Counted from the stretch's first letter, positions 17,541 to 26,704 are shown. The stretch: DNA of 64,000 nt from Psychromonas aquimarina ATCC BAA-1526 (GCF_000428725.1 NZ_KE386791.1:227640-291639); one strand, 5' to 3'. Notes: generated by a model not told the origin, from the sequence alone. Numbers and translations are program-made.

Positions 17541-17658
17541 TTATTTTTCTGCGCTCATAAATATATGTAAATTTTGCAGAATATCATTTCATGTGATCTG
17601 GATCGTGTTACCCTAAGCACTCCCGTCTACTGTCAAATTTATCTATGCAGGAAATTCT

Positions 17659-18849
17659 ATGAGTTCAAACTCGTCATCAAAGCTGAGTTTATTACTGGTT
17701 ATTATATTAGGTGCAATATCAGCTCTTACACCCTTAGCCATCGATATGTACCTACCGGCTATGCCGAGCATTGCCCGGGAACTAGGAGTGAGTTCCGGAT
17801 CGATTCAAATCACTTTAACCGCCTATGTAAGCGGATTTGCAGTGGGGCAGCTGCTGCACGGTCCTCTGGCTGACAGTTATGGACGTAAACCGGTACTATT
17901 GACTGGTACTGCATTATTTGCGGCAGCATCGGTGATCAGTGCAACAACCGAGGGTATCAATGCATTAATGTGGGTGCGTGCAGCGCAGGGTTTTGCCGGT
18001 GCCGCCTCTGCTGTGGTTATTCAGGCGATAGTCAGGGATATGTTTGAAAAAGAAGATTATGCCCGCACCATGTCGATGATAACCCTAGTGATGACTATTG
18101 CTCCTTTAGTGGCACCTATGATTGGCGGGCATATGGCTGTGTGGTTCGGCTGGCGTTCAATCTTCTGGCTGCTGGCATTAATTGCTGTGGTGGTGATTAT
18201 TGCTTCAAGCTGGGTTATCCCGGAAACACTTGCAGTAGAAAAAAGACCGTCATTTAGTCTGCATACAACTCTGCGTAATTATTTTCAGCTGTCTACCCGG
18301 CCTGAAGCGATAGGCCTGATTTTTACCGGTGCATTTTCATTTTCAGGCATGTTCGCATTTTTAACTGCCGGCTCTTTTGTGTACATCGAACTTTATGGTG
18401 TTGATATCGAACATGTGGGTTATCTGTTTGGTTTGAATGTCCTGTTGATGATGGTTATGACCAGTCTTAACGGCCGTCTGGTCAAAAAAATGGGCTCTCA
18501 CTGGATGCTGCGTTTCGGCTTAAATATCCAGCTGCTGGCTGGTTTTATGCTAGTTGCAGCGCAGATCTTGAATCTTGGTTTATGGGGCGTAGTGATTCCG
18601 GTGATGATGTTTGTCAGCACTATTTCAATTATCGGCAGTAACAGCATGGCGCTGCTGCTGAGCGAATATCCCCATATTGCCGGGACCGCATCATCGCTGG
18701 CCGGTACTTTACGTTTTGGAACCGGCGCACTGATGGCCGCCTGTATATCTTTGCTGCCCGGTTCGTCAGCCTGGCCTATGGTTGCATTGATGGCATTAAG
18801 CGCAGTACTGTCTATGGTCATTTATCTGCGATTTGCCAGAAATGTTTGA
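17659..18849 (+). CDS. Bcr/CflA-family drug efflux MFS transporter
   Basis: 396 residues, 12 membrane segments. Bcr/CflA markers: the N-terminal TPLAIDMYLPAMPSIARELG segment, motif A GPLADSYGRKPVLLTG at about 73-88 and the GAASAVVIQAIVRDMF segment of TM4. Close relatives export bicyclomycin, sulfonamides, chloramphenicol or dipeptides; the substrate here is unknown. No regulator adjacent. A CRP half-site-like sequence lies at 17592 but the second half is poor. Confidence 0.9.
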   Translation: MSSNSSSKLSLLLVIILGAISALTPLAIDMYLPAMPSIARELGVSSGSIQITLTAYVSGFAVGQLLHGPLADSYGRKPVLLTGTALFAAASVISATTEGINALMWVRAAQGFAGAASAVVIQAIVRDMFEKEDYARTMSMITLVMTIAPLVAPMIGGHMAVWFGWRSIFWLLALIAVVVIIASSWVIPETLAVEKRPSFSLHTTLRNYFQLSTRPEAIGLIFTGAFSFSGMFAFLTAGSFVYIELYGVDIEHVGYLFGLNVLLMMVMTSLNGRLVKKMGSHWMLRFGLNIQLLAGFMLVAAQILNLGLWGVVIPVMMFVSTISIIGSNSMALLLSEYPHIAGTASSLAGTLRFGTGALMAACISLLPGSSAWPMVALMALSAVLSMVIYLRFARNV

Positions 18850-18959
18850 TTAGTACCGCTGTTGAAGCTGGTTGTGTGTAGGCTGCTTAACTTCTATACT
18901 TTAAATTAGCCGCTTGTAGATTGTTTATGCGGGTGTTTTAAGTGAAATAAGAGGTGATT

Positions 18960-19145
18960 ATGGATATGAGCGTTGTCGGCGGGGTAATGACCCAGCAGGC
19001 CAAAATTAGTACCCTTGAAAAGGTTAATGTCAGTTTACTTAAAACAGCTAATAAGCAGGCAGAAGAGCAGACCGTGAAGTTATTAGAATCTGTTAAGCCG
19101 GCTCCCGTTGGTAATCTTGGTAAACATATAGACATTGAAGTTTAA
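18960..19145 (+). CDS. YjfB-like putative motility protein, copy 1
   Basis: 61-residue protein starting MDMSVVGGVMTQQAKIST and ending GKHIDIEV. The layout (short N-terminus, a central amphipathic helix with LLKTANKQAEEQ, then a Pro-rich link and an IDI/VDI end) resembles the YjfB family of small motility-associated proteins. The ATG at 18960 has GAGGTG in front; a GTG two codons upstream is less likely. Copy 2 (19421) is about half identical. A cytoplasmic protein by composition. Function unknown; the family link is by pattern memory, not a search. Confidence 0.68.
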   Translation: MDMSVVGGVMTQQAKISTLEKVNVSLLKTANKQAEEQTVKLLESVKPAPVGNLGKHIDIEV

Positions 19146-19233
19146 TCTGAAGCTTGGTCTTCGGCAGTGCTGTAAGAGTCTTTACAGCGCTGCCGTTTTA
19201 GTTTCAGCTATATCATTTTCACCCGCAAACAGA

Positions 19234-19244
19234 CCCAACCTCCA
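19234..19244 (+). repeat. CCCAACCTCCA motif, copy 1
   Basis: The 11-base sequence CCCAACCTCCA, preceded by AAACAG, lies about 90 bases after the first YjfB-like gene and recurs at 19713 after the second, again preceded by AAACAG. It lies in otherwise dissimilar non-coding DNA, which suggests a conserved element or a trace of the duplication. Confidence 0.5.
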
Positions 19245-19298
19245 GCTATAACAAGTTTTTCCCTCAATACCGCTGTAAATTATTGAGCAAAGTATTAC

Positions 19299-19325
19299 TC
19301 AAGATATTTAAAGTTATGCCGATAC
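19299..19325 (+). promoter_or_regulatory. Sigma-28 (FliA) type promoter for YjfB-like copy 2
   Basis: TCAA at 19299-19302, exactly 15 bases, then GCCGATAC at 19318-19325. This matches the flagellar sigma factor consensus TAAA-N15-GCCGATAA at 10 of 12 positions. It lies about 95 bases before copy 2's start. A weaker look-alike with the same spacing (TCAA, N15, ACCGGATG) is at 19750 after copy 2. Confidence 0.6.
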
Positions 19326-19420
19326 AGTAAGCACGTTCGATAATAGTGTTTACAGGGGTATTTAACCTGCAGTATGTGTGATTATCAGCGTTGTTAAAAT
19401 AAAATTCATGAGGTCAAATT

Positions 19421-19615
19421 ATGAGTCTAAGCAGTGTCGGCGGTGCAATGGGAGTTCAAGCTCAGGTAAATACCTTAGAGCAGGTAAATATGAGTCTGAT
19501 TAAAACAGCAAATAACCAGGCGGAACAGCAGGTCTCACAGTTATTACAGTCAGTTAGTCCGACTACGTCTACTTCTGACGACAGCCGCGGACAGCACGTA
19601 GATATTTACGTGTAA
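19421..19615 (+). CDS. YjfB-like putative motility protein, copy 2
   Basis: 64-residue paralog of the gene at 18960. Shared pattern: SVVGGVMTQQAKISTLEKVN in copy 1 against SSVGGAMGVQAQVNTLEQVN here, then the LIKTANNQAEQQ helix and the G-x-H-(I/V)-D-I end. GAGGTC precedes the ATG. The sigma-28-like promoter upstream ties it to flagellar late-gene control, matching the motility association of the family. No flagellar structural genes lie in the window, so this is an outlying motility-regulated locus. Confidence 0.7.
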   Translation: MSLSSVGGAMGVQAQVNTLEQVNMSLIKTANNQAEQQVSQLLQSVSPTTSTSDDSRGQHVDIYV

Positions 19616-19712
19616 TTCTTTTTGTATATAAAGTTAATCTGATAGTTGTATTTTACCGGCTGTCGGATTAGTCCTGCTGCATAATCCTGTAATCTGCCCG
19701 CTTTTAAACAGC

Positions 19713-19723
19713 CCCAACCTCCA
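19713..19723 (+). repeat. CCCAACCTCCA motif, copy 2
   Basis: Second copy of the motif at 19234, about 100 bases after the second YjfB-like gene. Confidence 0.5.
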
Positions 19724-19857
19724 AGAATAAAAATACACAAATATACTCATCAAGTTTAATTTAAATATACCGGATGAAGTAATAAGCTACATATAGTGAA
19801 ATTATTAAACCGCTAAGACTGGTCCGTAAAAATATTGCTAATAGTAGGGGGAGAGCC

Positions 19858-19905
19858 ATGGTGCATTATTGTTTTGCGGTTAATAACTCATTGGCAAAGG
19901 TTTAA
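19858..19905 (+). CDS. Possible 15-residue leader peptide or small protein
   Basis: ATG with a very strong ribosome site (AGGGGGAGAG, then CC) opens MVHYCFAVNNSLAKV and stops seven bases before a strong terminator hairpin. Too short for homology. The Shine-Dalgarno strength and the terminator spacing are the only evidence. Confidence 0.3.
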   Translation: MVHYCFAVNNSLAKV

Positions 19906-19911
19906 AGTTCT

Positions 19912-19955
19912 ACGCCGGGTAGTAATGAAACCTTGTTAATACTACCCGGCGCACT
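19912..19955 (+). terminator. Strong plus-strand terminator before eda
   Basis: GCCGGGTAGTA and TACTACCCGGC form an 11-bp stem followed on the plus strand by GCACTTTTTAA. On the minus strand the stem is followed by GTAGAACTTT, poorer in T, so it fits a plus-strand transcript better than the eda operon, though it may serve both. Confidence 0.75.
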
Positions 19956-19967
19956 TTTTAATATTGT

Positions 19968-20597
19968 TTAACAGTGTACCTGCTGAGCCGTTTCACGTGT
20001 TAAGCGCCCGATTTCCTGCCAGTCTGCTTCATTAATCATTTTCTTATCTACCATCCAGGTGCCGCCGCAGGCCACAACGCGGTCTAGTGCCAGATAGTCT
20101 TTTACATTGCTGGGGTTAATACCGCCGGTGGGCATAAATTCAACCTGTGTATAGGGGGCAAGTAATGACTTAAGCATATTAATGCCGCCGGATGCTTCTG
20201 CCGGGAAGAACTTTAAAGTGGTCAGCCCCATTTCCAGAGCTGCTTCAACAGCAGAAGGGTTATTAACACCAGGTATAATATCAATGCCGATCTCCCGGCA
20301 GGCACGCACCGTGTTCGGGTTGAAACCAGGTGAAACAACAAATGTCGCACCGGCATCTTTAGCCGCCTGTGCCTGCTCTCGATTCAGTACTGTCCCTGCG
20401 CCGATCAGCATATCCGGCTGTGCTTGACGTAACAATCGAATCGCTTCCGCAGCCGCATCTGAACGGAAAGTGATTTCAGCAGCTGCCAGACCGTTTTCTA
20501 CCAGAGCTTTTCCTAATGGGATAATATCTTCAGCGTTATCAATTGCGATCACCGGAATAATTTTAATCTGTTTAAGTTGTTGTGAAATAGAGTTCAT
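19968..20597 (-). CDS. eda: KDPG/KHG aldolase
   Basis: Cleaves 2-keto-3-deoxy-6-phosphogluconate into pyruvate and glyceraldehyde-3-phosphate, the last step of hexuronate breakdown. 209 residues, full length. Catalytic Glu41 in AAEITFRS and Schiff-base Lys129 in TLKFFPAEASGG are present, as is the phosphate-binding GAGTVL motif. It sits 23 bases after kdgK in the uxuB-uxaC-kdgK-eda run, so it is dedicated to the glucuronate route, though it can also serve Entner-Doudoroff flux. Confidence 0.95.
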   Translation of the reverse strand: MNSISQQLKQIKIIPVIAIDNAEDIIPLGKALVENGLAAAEITFRSDAAAEAIRLLRQAQPDMLIGAGTVLNREQAQAAKDAGATFVVSPGFNPNTVRACREIGIDIIPGVNNPSAVEAALEMGLTTLKFFPAEASGGINMLKSLLAPYTQVEFMPTGGINPSNVKDYLALDRVVACGGTWMVDKKMINEADWQEIGRLTRETAQQVHC

Positions 20598-20620
20598 TGT
20601 CTGTTTTTCCTGCTGATATT

Positions 20621-21556
20621 TTAATTGTAATTAATGTGGCTTGTGGCTGATCTCGGGATAACTGCCCCTTTATGCTGAATAACTACGGAGGCCAGCTGAT
20701 GGCCCTGTAGTGCACAATCACGCGGCGTTTTGCCGGTCAGGTAACCTGCTAAGAAACCGGCATTAAAGGAATCTCCCGCAGAGGTGGTGTCAATAACATT
20801 AGTCACTGCGGCCGCTGCAGTATGCTCAGTTTCACCGTCGAGCAGATTATGATAAATACAGCCTTCTGCCCCCAGCTTGAGCACCATCTCCTTAACACCG
20901 GCACTGCGCAGCCGGCAGCTGGTGTGCTCTGTTGAACTGTCACCCCAAAGGGCCTGTTCATCATCATCCGTCACTAACGCAAGATCTGTGACTGCGAGAA
21001 TCTCCTGGTAACATAAGCGTGCCTGCTCAGCATCTTTCCACAGAGCAGGGCGGTAGTTAGAATCAAAGGCTATTTTAACTCCCCGGGCAGCCAGTTTCTG
21101 CAGCAGTGCAGTCAGCTGCTGACGATCTTGATCGGGTAATATCGCTAAACTGATGCCGCTAAGATAGATCATGTCTGCGCCCTGCAGCTGTTCTGTTACA
21201 GTTGGAAAATCATCATGCCGCAGCAGGTAACGTGCTGCAGACTGATCCCGCCAGTACATAAAGGTACGTTCACCCTGGTCGTCCAGCTGAATCAAATATA
21301 AACCCGGCCGGCGTGCAGGATCGCGCAGTACACAGTGAGTGTTTATACCTTCCTGCTGCCAGCGCCTGAGCATGCCGTCGCTTACAGCATCACTGCCCAG
21401 CGCGCTGACATAATCCACTGCAATTGAACGATCTGCAGTACGCGCCATATAAACGGCGGTGTTTAAGCTGTCACCGCCGTAGGACTGATGCATCTGTGCA
21501 AATGGTTTACCGTTGAGTTCAATCATACATTCGCCGATAACTGCTATGCGTTTCAT
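20621..21556 (-). CDS. kdgK: 2-keto-3-deoxygluconate kinase
   Basis: PfkB-family sugar kinase of 311 residues that phosphorylates KDG to KDPG. N-terminal [10 protein letters not shown] and the second PfkB signature [18 protein letters not shown], containing the catalytic Asp of AGD, are intact. The start overlaps the uxaC stop by four bases (ATGA), and eda follows 23 bases later. The gene context makes KDG the substrate; the fold alone would only say ribokinase-like. Confidence 0.93.
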   Translation of the reverse strand: MKRIAVIGECMIELNGKPFAQMHQSYGGDSLNTAVYMARTADRSIAVDYVSALGSDAVSDGMLRRWQQEGINTHCVLRDPARRPGLYLIQLDDQGERTFMYWRDQSAARYLLRHDDFPTVTEQLQGADMIYLSGISLAILPDQDRQQLTALLQKLAARGVKIAFDSNYRPALWKDAEQARLCYQEILAVTDLALVTDDDEQALWGDSSTEHTSCRLRSAGVKEMVLKLGAEGCIYHNLLDGETEHTAAAAVTNVIDTTSAGDSFNAGFLAGYLTGKTPRDCALQGHQLASVVIQHKGAVIPRSATSHINYN

Positions 21557-22977
21557 TTCTGCTCCTCAGGCTGGCGAAAGTATGCCTTGGCATTATTGAA
21601 ACAGATATCTTTAACCATTTGTCCAAGCAGTTTAATATCATTCGGCGCTTCGCCGTTTTCAACCCACAAACCTATGATATTGCAGAGAATACGTCGGAAA
21701 TACTCATGGCGCGTATATGACAGAAAGCTGCGTGAATCAGTAAGCATACCGACAAACTGACTCAGCAGACCCAGCTGTGCTAACTGCTGCATCTGCCGTT
21801 CCATACCGTCTTTCTGATCGTTAAACCACCACCCGGAGCCGAACTGTACTTTTCCGGCAATGCCGCCGCCTTGATAATTTCCAATCATAGTCGCCATCAT
21901 TTCGTTATCACGAGGATTGAGGCAGTACAGTATGGTTTTAGGTAGTTGATCACTGCTGTCAAGGGCATCAAGCAGTGATGCTAACTGAAATGAAAAACTG
22001 CTGTCGCTGATTGAATCGAAACCCGCGTCAGCGCCAAGCAGTTTAAACATCCGGCTGCTGTTATTGCGCTGTGCTCCGATATGCAGCTGCATAACCCAGC
22101 CGCGCTGCGCATACTGTCTGCCCAGCCACACCTGTACAGCGGTGGAAAACTGATCTATTTCAAGAGAGCTTAACTGCTCCCCCTTTAAGCGCCGTGATAA
22201 TAAACTGTCCAGTACTTTTTCCGTCGGCACAGATGCATAACGTACAACTTCAATTCCGTGATCCGCGGCGCGGCAGCCGTGCGCGCTGAAGTGATCCAGA
22301 CGGCGCTGCAGTGCGCTCAGCAGATCATTAAAAGAGCCGATTTCTATATCAGCAGCCTTGCCCAGCTGATGCATATAATCACAAAAACCGTCTAATTCGA
22401 TTTTAAATGCACGGTCAGGACGCCAGCTTGGCGCAACTTCGACGCTGCAGGTCGGATCCTGTCTGATGCTTTTATGGTACTGCAGCGAGTGTACCGGATC
22501 ATCCGTGGTGCCGGCCATCACCACATTCATCTGCTTCATAATGCCCCGGGCTGAAAACTCCGGTGTTGCTAACAGATCATTACATTCGTGCCAGATACTG
22601 TCGGCAGTATCTGGATTCAACTGCTTATTTACAATAGCAAAGGGACGGCGCAGTTCCAGGTGAGTCCAGTGGTAGAGCGGATTACCTATAGTCTGCGGTA
22701 CGGTTTTTGCCCATGCCTGAAATTTTTCATAATCTGAACTTTGTTTACCGGTAATAAGCTCTTCCGCAATACCTGCTGAGCGCATTGCCCGCCATTTATA
22801 GTGGTCACCTTCAAGCCAGATTTTACCCAGGTTTTCAAACTGGCGGTTTTCAGCAATCTCCTGCGGATTGAGGTGGCAGTGGTAATCGTAAATCGGCATA
22901 TCTTTCGCAAAATCATGGTAAAGACGCTGCGCCGTGGTGGTTGCGAGCAGGAAGTCCTCGCATAGAAACTCTTTCAT
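21553..22977 (-). CDS. uxaC: Glucuronate isomerase
   Basis: Converts D-glucuronate to D-fructuronate (and galacturonate to tagaturonate). 474 residues from the ATG at 22977, which has CGGAGT in front; a further upstream ATG at 22998 lacks a ribosome site and overlaps the hairpin. Metal-site motif [15 protein letters not shown] near the N-terminus and a C-terminal [18 protein letters not shown] block are typical of UxaC. Sits between uxuB and kdgK. A perfect hairpin with a T-run precedes it and may attenuate its expression relative to uxuB. Confidence 0.95.
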   Translation of the reverse strand: MKEFLCEDFLLATTTAQRLYHDFAKDMPIYDYHCHLNPQEIAENRQFENLGKIWLEGDHYKWRAMRSAGIAEELITGKQSSDYEKFQAWAKTVPQTIGNPLYHWTHLELRRPFAIVNKQLNPDTADSIWHECNDLLATPEFSARGIMKQMNVVMAGTTDDPVHSLQYHKSIRQDPTCSVEVAPSWRPDRAFKIELDGFCDYMHQLGKAADIEIGSFNDLLSALQRRLDHFSAHGCRAADHGIEVVRYASVPTEKVLDSLLSRRLKGEQLSSLEIDQFSTAVQVWLGRQYAQRGWVMQLHIGAQRNNSSRMFKLLGADAGFDSISDSSFSFQLASLLDALDSSDQLPKTILYCLNPRDNEMMATMIGNYQGGGIAGKVQFGSGWWFNDQKDGMERQMQQLAQLGLLSQFVGMLTDSRSFLSYTRHEYFRRILCNIIGLWVENGEAPNDIKLLGQMVKDICFNNAKAYFRQPEEQK

Positions 22978-22991
22978 AATAGACTCCGAAA

Positions 22992-23026
22992 AATGCACTG
23001 CTTTACCTTCATTGTGTAAAGCAGTG
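22992..23026 (-). terminator. Terminator-like hairpin between uxuB and uxaC
   Basis: CACTGCTTTAC and GTAAAGCAGTG form a perfect 11-bp stem. On the minus strand it is followed by CATTTTTCGG, in which the T-run abuts the uxaC ribosome site. Either a partial terminator that grades expression within the operon or an attenuator. Confidence 0.65.
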
Positions 23027-23033
23027 TGAAAAG

Positions 23034-24500
23034 TTAAAGAGAAGCAACTGCGCTGCGTGCGCCTTCGCTGATCAGCTTCTGATAAGCGCTACTTACCTGA
23101 TTAACAAAACTTTCATTTTTAATAAGATCGTCAGCAAAAACGGCTTCCAGACCAAGCAGTGTTTTTACCGCGGAAACATTGATGCCGTGCTCGTCATAAA
23201 TTGCTTTAAACTGCGCAAGCATAGGGTCGCGGACATCGATTTCCTGATTCTGCTCATCACTGCCGCTGACATAACGCATCCAGGCGGCAATGCCCAGTGC
23301 CAGCCATTTATAGTCGCTGCCGTTGCTCAGGTGAAAACGCAGTGAGCCGCCCATCCGCTGCGGCAGTTTCTGGCTGCCGTCCATGGCAATCTGCCAGGTC
23401 TGGTGTTTTAGGCTTGGGTTCGTGAAGCGTTCAATCAGCAGCTGTGCATAACCTTCAAGGTCGGTTCCCTGAGGCATATTCAGCGTTGGGGCTTGTGCTT
23501 TGATCATCATATCCAGTGCCGCCTGACGGTAATGCTGGTTCGTCATAGTGTCAGAGATATGCTCATAGCCGCCTAAATAACCCAGGTAGGCGAGAAATGA
23601 ATGACTGCCGTTGAGCATGCGCAGCTTCATCTCTTCAAAGGGCACAACATCTGACACAAATTCTGCACCTGCAGTGTCCCACTGTGGTCGACCATTTACA
23701 AAGTTATCTTCAATAACCCACTGCAGAAAAGGTTCACAGGCAATGCCGCAGGGATCTTCTACACCAACCAGCCGGGTAATTTCATCCAGTGTTTCAGTTG
23801 TGGCCGCCGGTACAATACGGTCAACCATGGTGCAGGGAAAAGTAACATTCTGCTCAATCCAGACAGCCAGTTCTGAATCAATTAACTGCGCAAAATCGAT
23901 TACGGCCGCACGGGCTACATGGCCGTTTTCCTGAACATTATCACAGGACATAACGGTAAAAGGTGTCAGTCCGCGGTCACGACGAAGGCGCAGTGCCTCA
24001 ACAATATAACCAATGGCAGAGTTTGGTGATCTCGGATCGACTATATCCTGTTTAATTAGAGCATTAGTTTTATCCAGACGGCCGCTGCTTGGATCTGTAC
24101 AGTAGCCTTTTTCGGTAATGGTCATAGAAACAATGGCTACCTGAGGCTCTGCCATTTTTTCTAATACTGCCTGCCGGCCGTCAAATGTCGGATGAAGTGA
24201 TTCAACCACGGAAGCAATCATTTTAACTGTGCTCTGTTGTGCGCCTTTCTCACAAACGGTATATAAATGATCCTGTTCACGCAGCTGCTTGATAAGCTGT
24301 TCGCCGCCGAACAGGTTTATTTCACAAATACCCCAGTCACTATTGGTTTTATTAAGCATTTCATTAGTTATTAATGCCTGGTGAGCGCGGTGGAATGCGC
24401 CGAAACCCAAATGCACGATGCGGCTTTTTAATAATGAACGGTCAAAATGAGGGCGGATAACCTTGGTGCTTATTCTTGTATTGGTAATATTATTAGACAT
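23034..24500 (-). CDS. uxuB: D-mannonate oxidoreductase (fructuronate reductase)
   Basis: NADH-dependent reduction of D-fructuronate to D-mannonate. 488 residues, full length for UxuB, with the polyol/mannitol-dehydrogenase fold: [20 protein letters not shown] at the nucleotide site, [26 protein letters not shown] and [21 protein letters not shown]. Extensive recall similarity to E. coli UxuB throughout. GGAG ribosome site. First gene of the minus-strand uxuB-uxaC-kdgK-eda group. Mannitol dehydrogenase is excluded by context and by the UxuB-specific stretches. Confidence 0.95.
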   Translation of the reverse strand: MSNNITNTRISTKVIRPHFDRSLLKSRIVHLGFGAFHRAHQALITNEMLNKTNSDWGICEINLFGGEQLIKQLREQDHLYTVCEKGAQQSTVKMIASVVESLHPTFDGRQAVLEKMAEPQVAIVSMTITEKGYCTDPSSGRLDKTNALIKQDIVDPRSPNSAIGYIVEALRLRRDRGLTPFTVMSCDNVQENGHVARAAVIDFAQLIDSELAVWIEQNVTFPCTMVDRIVPAATTETLDEITRLVGVEDPCGIACEPFLQWVIEDNFVNGRPQWDTAGAEFVSDVVPFEEMKLRMLNGSHSFLAYLGYLGGYEHISDTMTNQHYRQAALDMMIKAQAPTLNMPQGTDLEGYAQLLIERFTNPSLKHQTWQIAMDGSQKLPQRMGGSLRFHLSNGSDYKWLALGIAAWMRYVSGSDEQNQEIDVRDPMLAQFKAIYDEHGINVSAVKTLLGLEAVFADDLIKNESFVNQVSSAYQKLISEGARSAVASL

Positions 24501-24566
24501 TTTTGCTCCGTAAATTTCAGCTGTTATAGCTGACGAAATAAAGATACTGGTTTAGTTACTTAATAG

Positions 24567-24596
24567 AATGCTTATTAACTGTATTTAATAAGCATT
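24567..24596. repeat. Inverted repeat between TRAP permease and uxuB
   Basis: AATGCTTATTA and TAATAAGCATT form a perfect 11-bp stem with an 8-base loop, 23 bases after the TRAP large permease stop. There is no T-run, so it may be an RNA-processing or stabilising hairpin or an operator rather than a standard terminator. Confidence 0.5.
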
Positions 24597-24618
24597 ATTT
24601 ATATTTCCTGCTGCGCGG

Positions 24619-25920
24619 TTAATAACCTAAGAACAAGCGAGGCAGGAATAAACTTAATTCAGGAATAAAGGTGACCGCCGCCAGTGCTGCAATCAGGGCT
24701 GCATAGAAAGGCAGCAGCGGTTTAATTACCTTATCAATCGAGACCTTAGCAACAGAGCAGCCGATAAATAACGCACTGCCCACTGGCGGCGTACAGATAC
24801 CGATAGCCAGATTAAAGGTCATCATGATGCCGAAATGAACGGGATCAATACCTAAATCTAACGCGATAGGCAGGAAGATTGGTGTGAAAATCAGAATGGC
24901 CGGGGTCATATCCATAAAGATACCGACAATCAGCAGGATCACATTAATGATAAGCAGAATGATTAACGGATTTTCGGAAATCGCCAGCAGGGCATCGGCA
25001 ATCATATAAGGAATATCACCATTAGCCATAGCCCATGACATGCCCATTGAAGCGCCGACCAGCAGCAGTACAATAGAGGTGGTTACCGCAGATTCCAGGA
25101 TGATTTTAGGAAGATCTGTGATTTTTACTTCGCGGTAAAATACTACTGCCAGTAAAAAGGTATAGACAACTGCGATTGCTGACGCTTCCGTCGCCGTGAA
25201 GATGCCGCCGATAATACCGCCCATAATAATAATAATAAGGGTCAAAGAGGGCAGTGCTTTTAGTGTTGTGTCCCATACAACAGCCAGACTTGGTTTCTCA
25301 TCAAGCGGGTATCCGCGTCGTTTTGCAATAAAAGCCGCTACACACATCAGGCTGAGCCCCATAATAATACCGGGAATATAACCTGCCAGAAAAAGCGCCG
25401 CGATAGATGTACCGCCGGAAACTAAGGAAAAAACGATCAGAGTATTACTTGGCGGGATTAATAAACCTGTCGGACATGAGGTAATATTAACTGCTGCTGA
25501 AAAGTTTTCGTCGTAGCCGTCTTTTTTCTGCAGAGGCGCCATGGTGCCGCCGACAGCAGCTGCCGAGGCTACTGCTGATCCGGAAATAGAGCCGAACATC
25601 ATATTAGCCATTACGTTTACATGAGCAAGCGAGCCTGGTAAACGTCCGCCTAATACTTTGGCAAAATTAATTAAGCGGATTGCTATGCCGCCCTGATTCA
25701 TAATATTGCCCGCCAGAATAAAGAACGGGATAGCTAACAACGCAAAATTGTCTAATCCGGCAGCCATACGCTGCGCGACAACAGCTATTGCAGGATCTAA
25801 CGGCAGACTTAATAAAATAGTTGCCAGTGATGATAAACCGATAGCAAACGATACGGGGATCCCTAAACAGAGAAGGACCGCAAAGCTGCCGAAAAGTGTG
25901 AGAATGATCTGCCATTCCAT
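24619..25920 (-). CDS. TRAP transporter large permease (DctM-type), hexuronate
   Basis: 433-residue membrane channel subunit with about 12 membrane segments. Typical DctM stretches are LLAIPFFILAGNIMNQGGIA, NVMANMMFGSISGSAVASAAAVG and LLIPPSNTLIVFSLVSGGTSIAALFLAGYIPG. It follows the small permease by 23 bases. Embedded between uxuB and uxuA/uxuR, so the substrate is most likely D-glucuronate, as for E. coli-independent UxuPQM systems of marine bacteria. The substrate is inferred from context. Confidence 0.92.
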   Translation of the reverse strand: MEWQIILTLFGSFAVLLCLGIPVSFAIGLSSLATILLSLPLDPAIAVVAQRMAAGLDNFALLAIPFFILAGNIMNQGGIAIRLINFAKVLGGRLPGSLAHVNVMANMMFGSISGSAVASAAAVGGTMAPLQKKDGYDENFSAAVNITSCPTGLLIPPSNTLIVFSLVSGGTSIAALFLAGYIPGIIMGLSLMCVAAFIAKRRGYPLDEKPSLAVVWDTTLKALPSLTLIIIIMGGIIGGIFTATEASAIAVVYTFLLAVVFYREVKITDLPKIILESAVTTSIVLLLVGASMGMSWAMANGDIPYMIADALLAISENPLIILLIINVILLIVGIFMDMTPAILIFTPIFLPIALDLGIDPVHFGIMMTFNLAIGICTPPVGSALFIGCSVAKVSIDKVIKPLLPFYAALIAALAAVTFIPELSLFLPRLFLGY

Positions 25921-25943
25921 AATTGAATTCCTATATAGAGTAA

Positions 25944-26450
25944 TTATTGTTGTTCTGCAGCAAGGCTTTTGGACTGAAAAAGCTGCTTAACTTTCTCTTG
26001 TGCAAAAACGAAAGAGTAAAAAGTTATCAAAATACCGCTGATCGGCAGACAGAAATAGATGTAACCCATCTGTAAACCTAAGGCAGGTGTAACCTGACCT
26101 GTTGACAGAGTTTTGAGAGCCAGATTCGTACCGCCGTAAACTAAAACAATTAAAGCAAAAGCGGCAATCGCAGTCTGGATAACGATTTCATTGACAATTT
26201 TTCTTTTTCCTTTGAGCTTCATGGTCATTAAATCGATGGCTAAATGCCGTCTAACACCCGTTGTATAAGCTGCGCCGATCAGTGCCACCCACATAAACAG
26301 ATAGCGGGCTAGTTCATCGGTCACCGTGCTTGGTTTACCAACTACATAGCGTGAGATTACCTGCCAGATAACACAGAAGACTAAGAAGGCAGAGAGCGAG
26401 ATGGTAAAACCTGCTAACCCCCGGTTAATATATGCAACCATTTTATTCAT
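25944..26450 (-). CDS. TRAP transporter small permease (DctQ-type)
   Basis: 168 residues with four membrane segments. The VISRYVVGKPSTVTDELARYLFMWVALIGAA stretch holds the DctQ signature (R-x-x-x-G-x-x-x-x-x-x-E-E/D-x-x-R). Forms the membrane complex with the large permease 23 bases downstream. AAAGGAAAC ribosome site. Transcribed divergently from the binding protein. Confidence 0.92.
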   Translation of the reverse strand: MNKMVAYINRGLAGFTISLSAFLVFCVIWQVISRYVVGKPSTVTDELARYLFMWVALIGAAYTTGVRRHLAIDLMTMKLKGKRKIVNEIVIQTAIAAFALIVLVYGGTNLALKTLSTGQVTPALGLQMGYIYFCLPISGILITFYSFVFAQEKVKQLFQSKSLAAEQQ

Positions 26451-26553
26451 GTTGTTTCCTTTAAGTAAAAGAACTACTGACGCTGCTGTATTAATTGAGC
26501 TGCAGTACCTCCAAATTGGTGTGACGAGTATAAATAAACTTCGTCTGCTGTCA

Positions 26554-26569
26554 TGTGAGATAAGTCACA
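26554..26569. promoter_or_regulatory. CRP binding site in the divergent TRAP promoter region
   Basis: TGTGA-GATAAG-TCACA is a perfect match to both conserved pentamers of the CRP consensus with the correct six-base spacer. It lies between the divergent TRAP permease and binding-protein genes, so cAMP-CRP probably activates hexuronate uptake when better sugars are absent. Confidence 0.75.
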
Positions 26570-26575
26570 CAAATA

Positions 26576-26587
26576 TTGGTTGGCCAA
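26576..26587. promoter_or_regulatory. UxuR/ExuR-type operator 1
   Basis: TTGG-TTGG-CCAA. The known E. coli UxuR/ExuR box centres on TTGG-TATA-CCAA, so arms and spacing agree. It sits seven bases from the CRP site, suggesting competition or cooperation between activator and repressor. Confidence 0.55.
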
Positions 26588-26690
26588 AAGTACCGGCAAA
26601 ACTGTGATAAAGGTCGACCAATTGTGTTTTTTGCTTTGACCAAAACCATCTGCAGCAGTAATAATGCATCCACTTACAAAAACACTGACA

Positions 26691-26704
26691 ATTGGACAAC
26701 CAAT
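26691..26704. promoter_or_regulatory. UxuR/ExuR-type operator 2
   Basis: ATTGG-ACAA-CCAAT, again TTGG-N4-CCAA with one more matching pair on each side. It lies just before the ribosome site of the TRAP binding protein, where a bound repressor would block transcription. Confidence 0.6.

Larger units (their letters stand above)
19616..19967 (+). other. Gene-poor stretch with a repeat copy, a tiny ORF and a strong terminator (possible small RNA)
   Basis: 352 bases between the second YjfB-like gene and eda. Contains CCCAACCTCCA at 19713-19723, a sigma-28-like sequence at 19750-19776, a 15-codon ORF at 19858 with an excellent ribosome site, and a plus-strand terminator at 19912. The order promoter-like element, tiny ORF, terminator fits a small RNA or leader-peptide transcript. 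Confidence 0.45.

Noticed and set aside
17592..17607. CRP-like TGTGATCTGGATCGTG before the Bcr/CflA gene
   Set aside because: First half is perfect but the second half matches poorly, so not listed as a site.
17574..17873. 99-codon ORF overlapping the start of the Bcr/CflA gene
   Set aside because: Overlaps the conserved N-terminus of the transporter in another frame.
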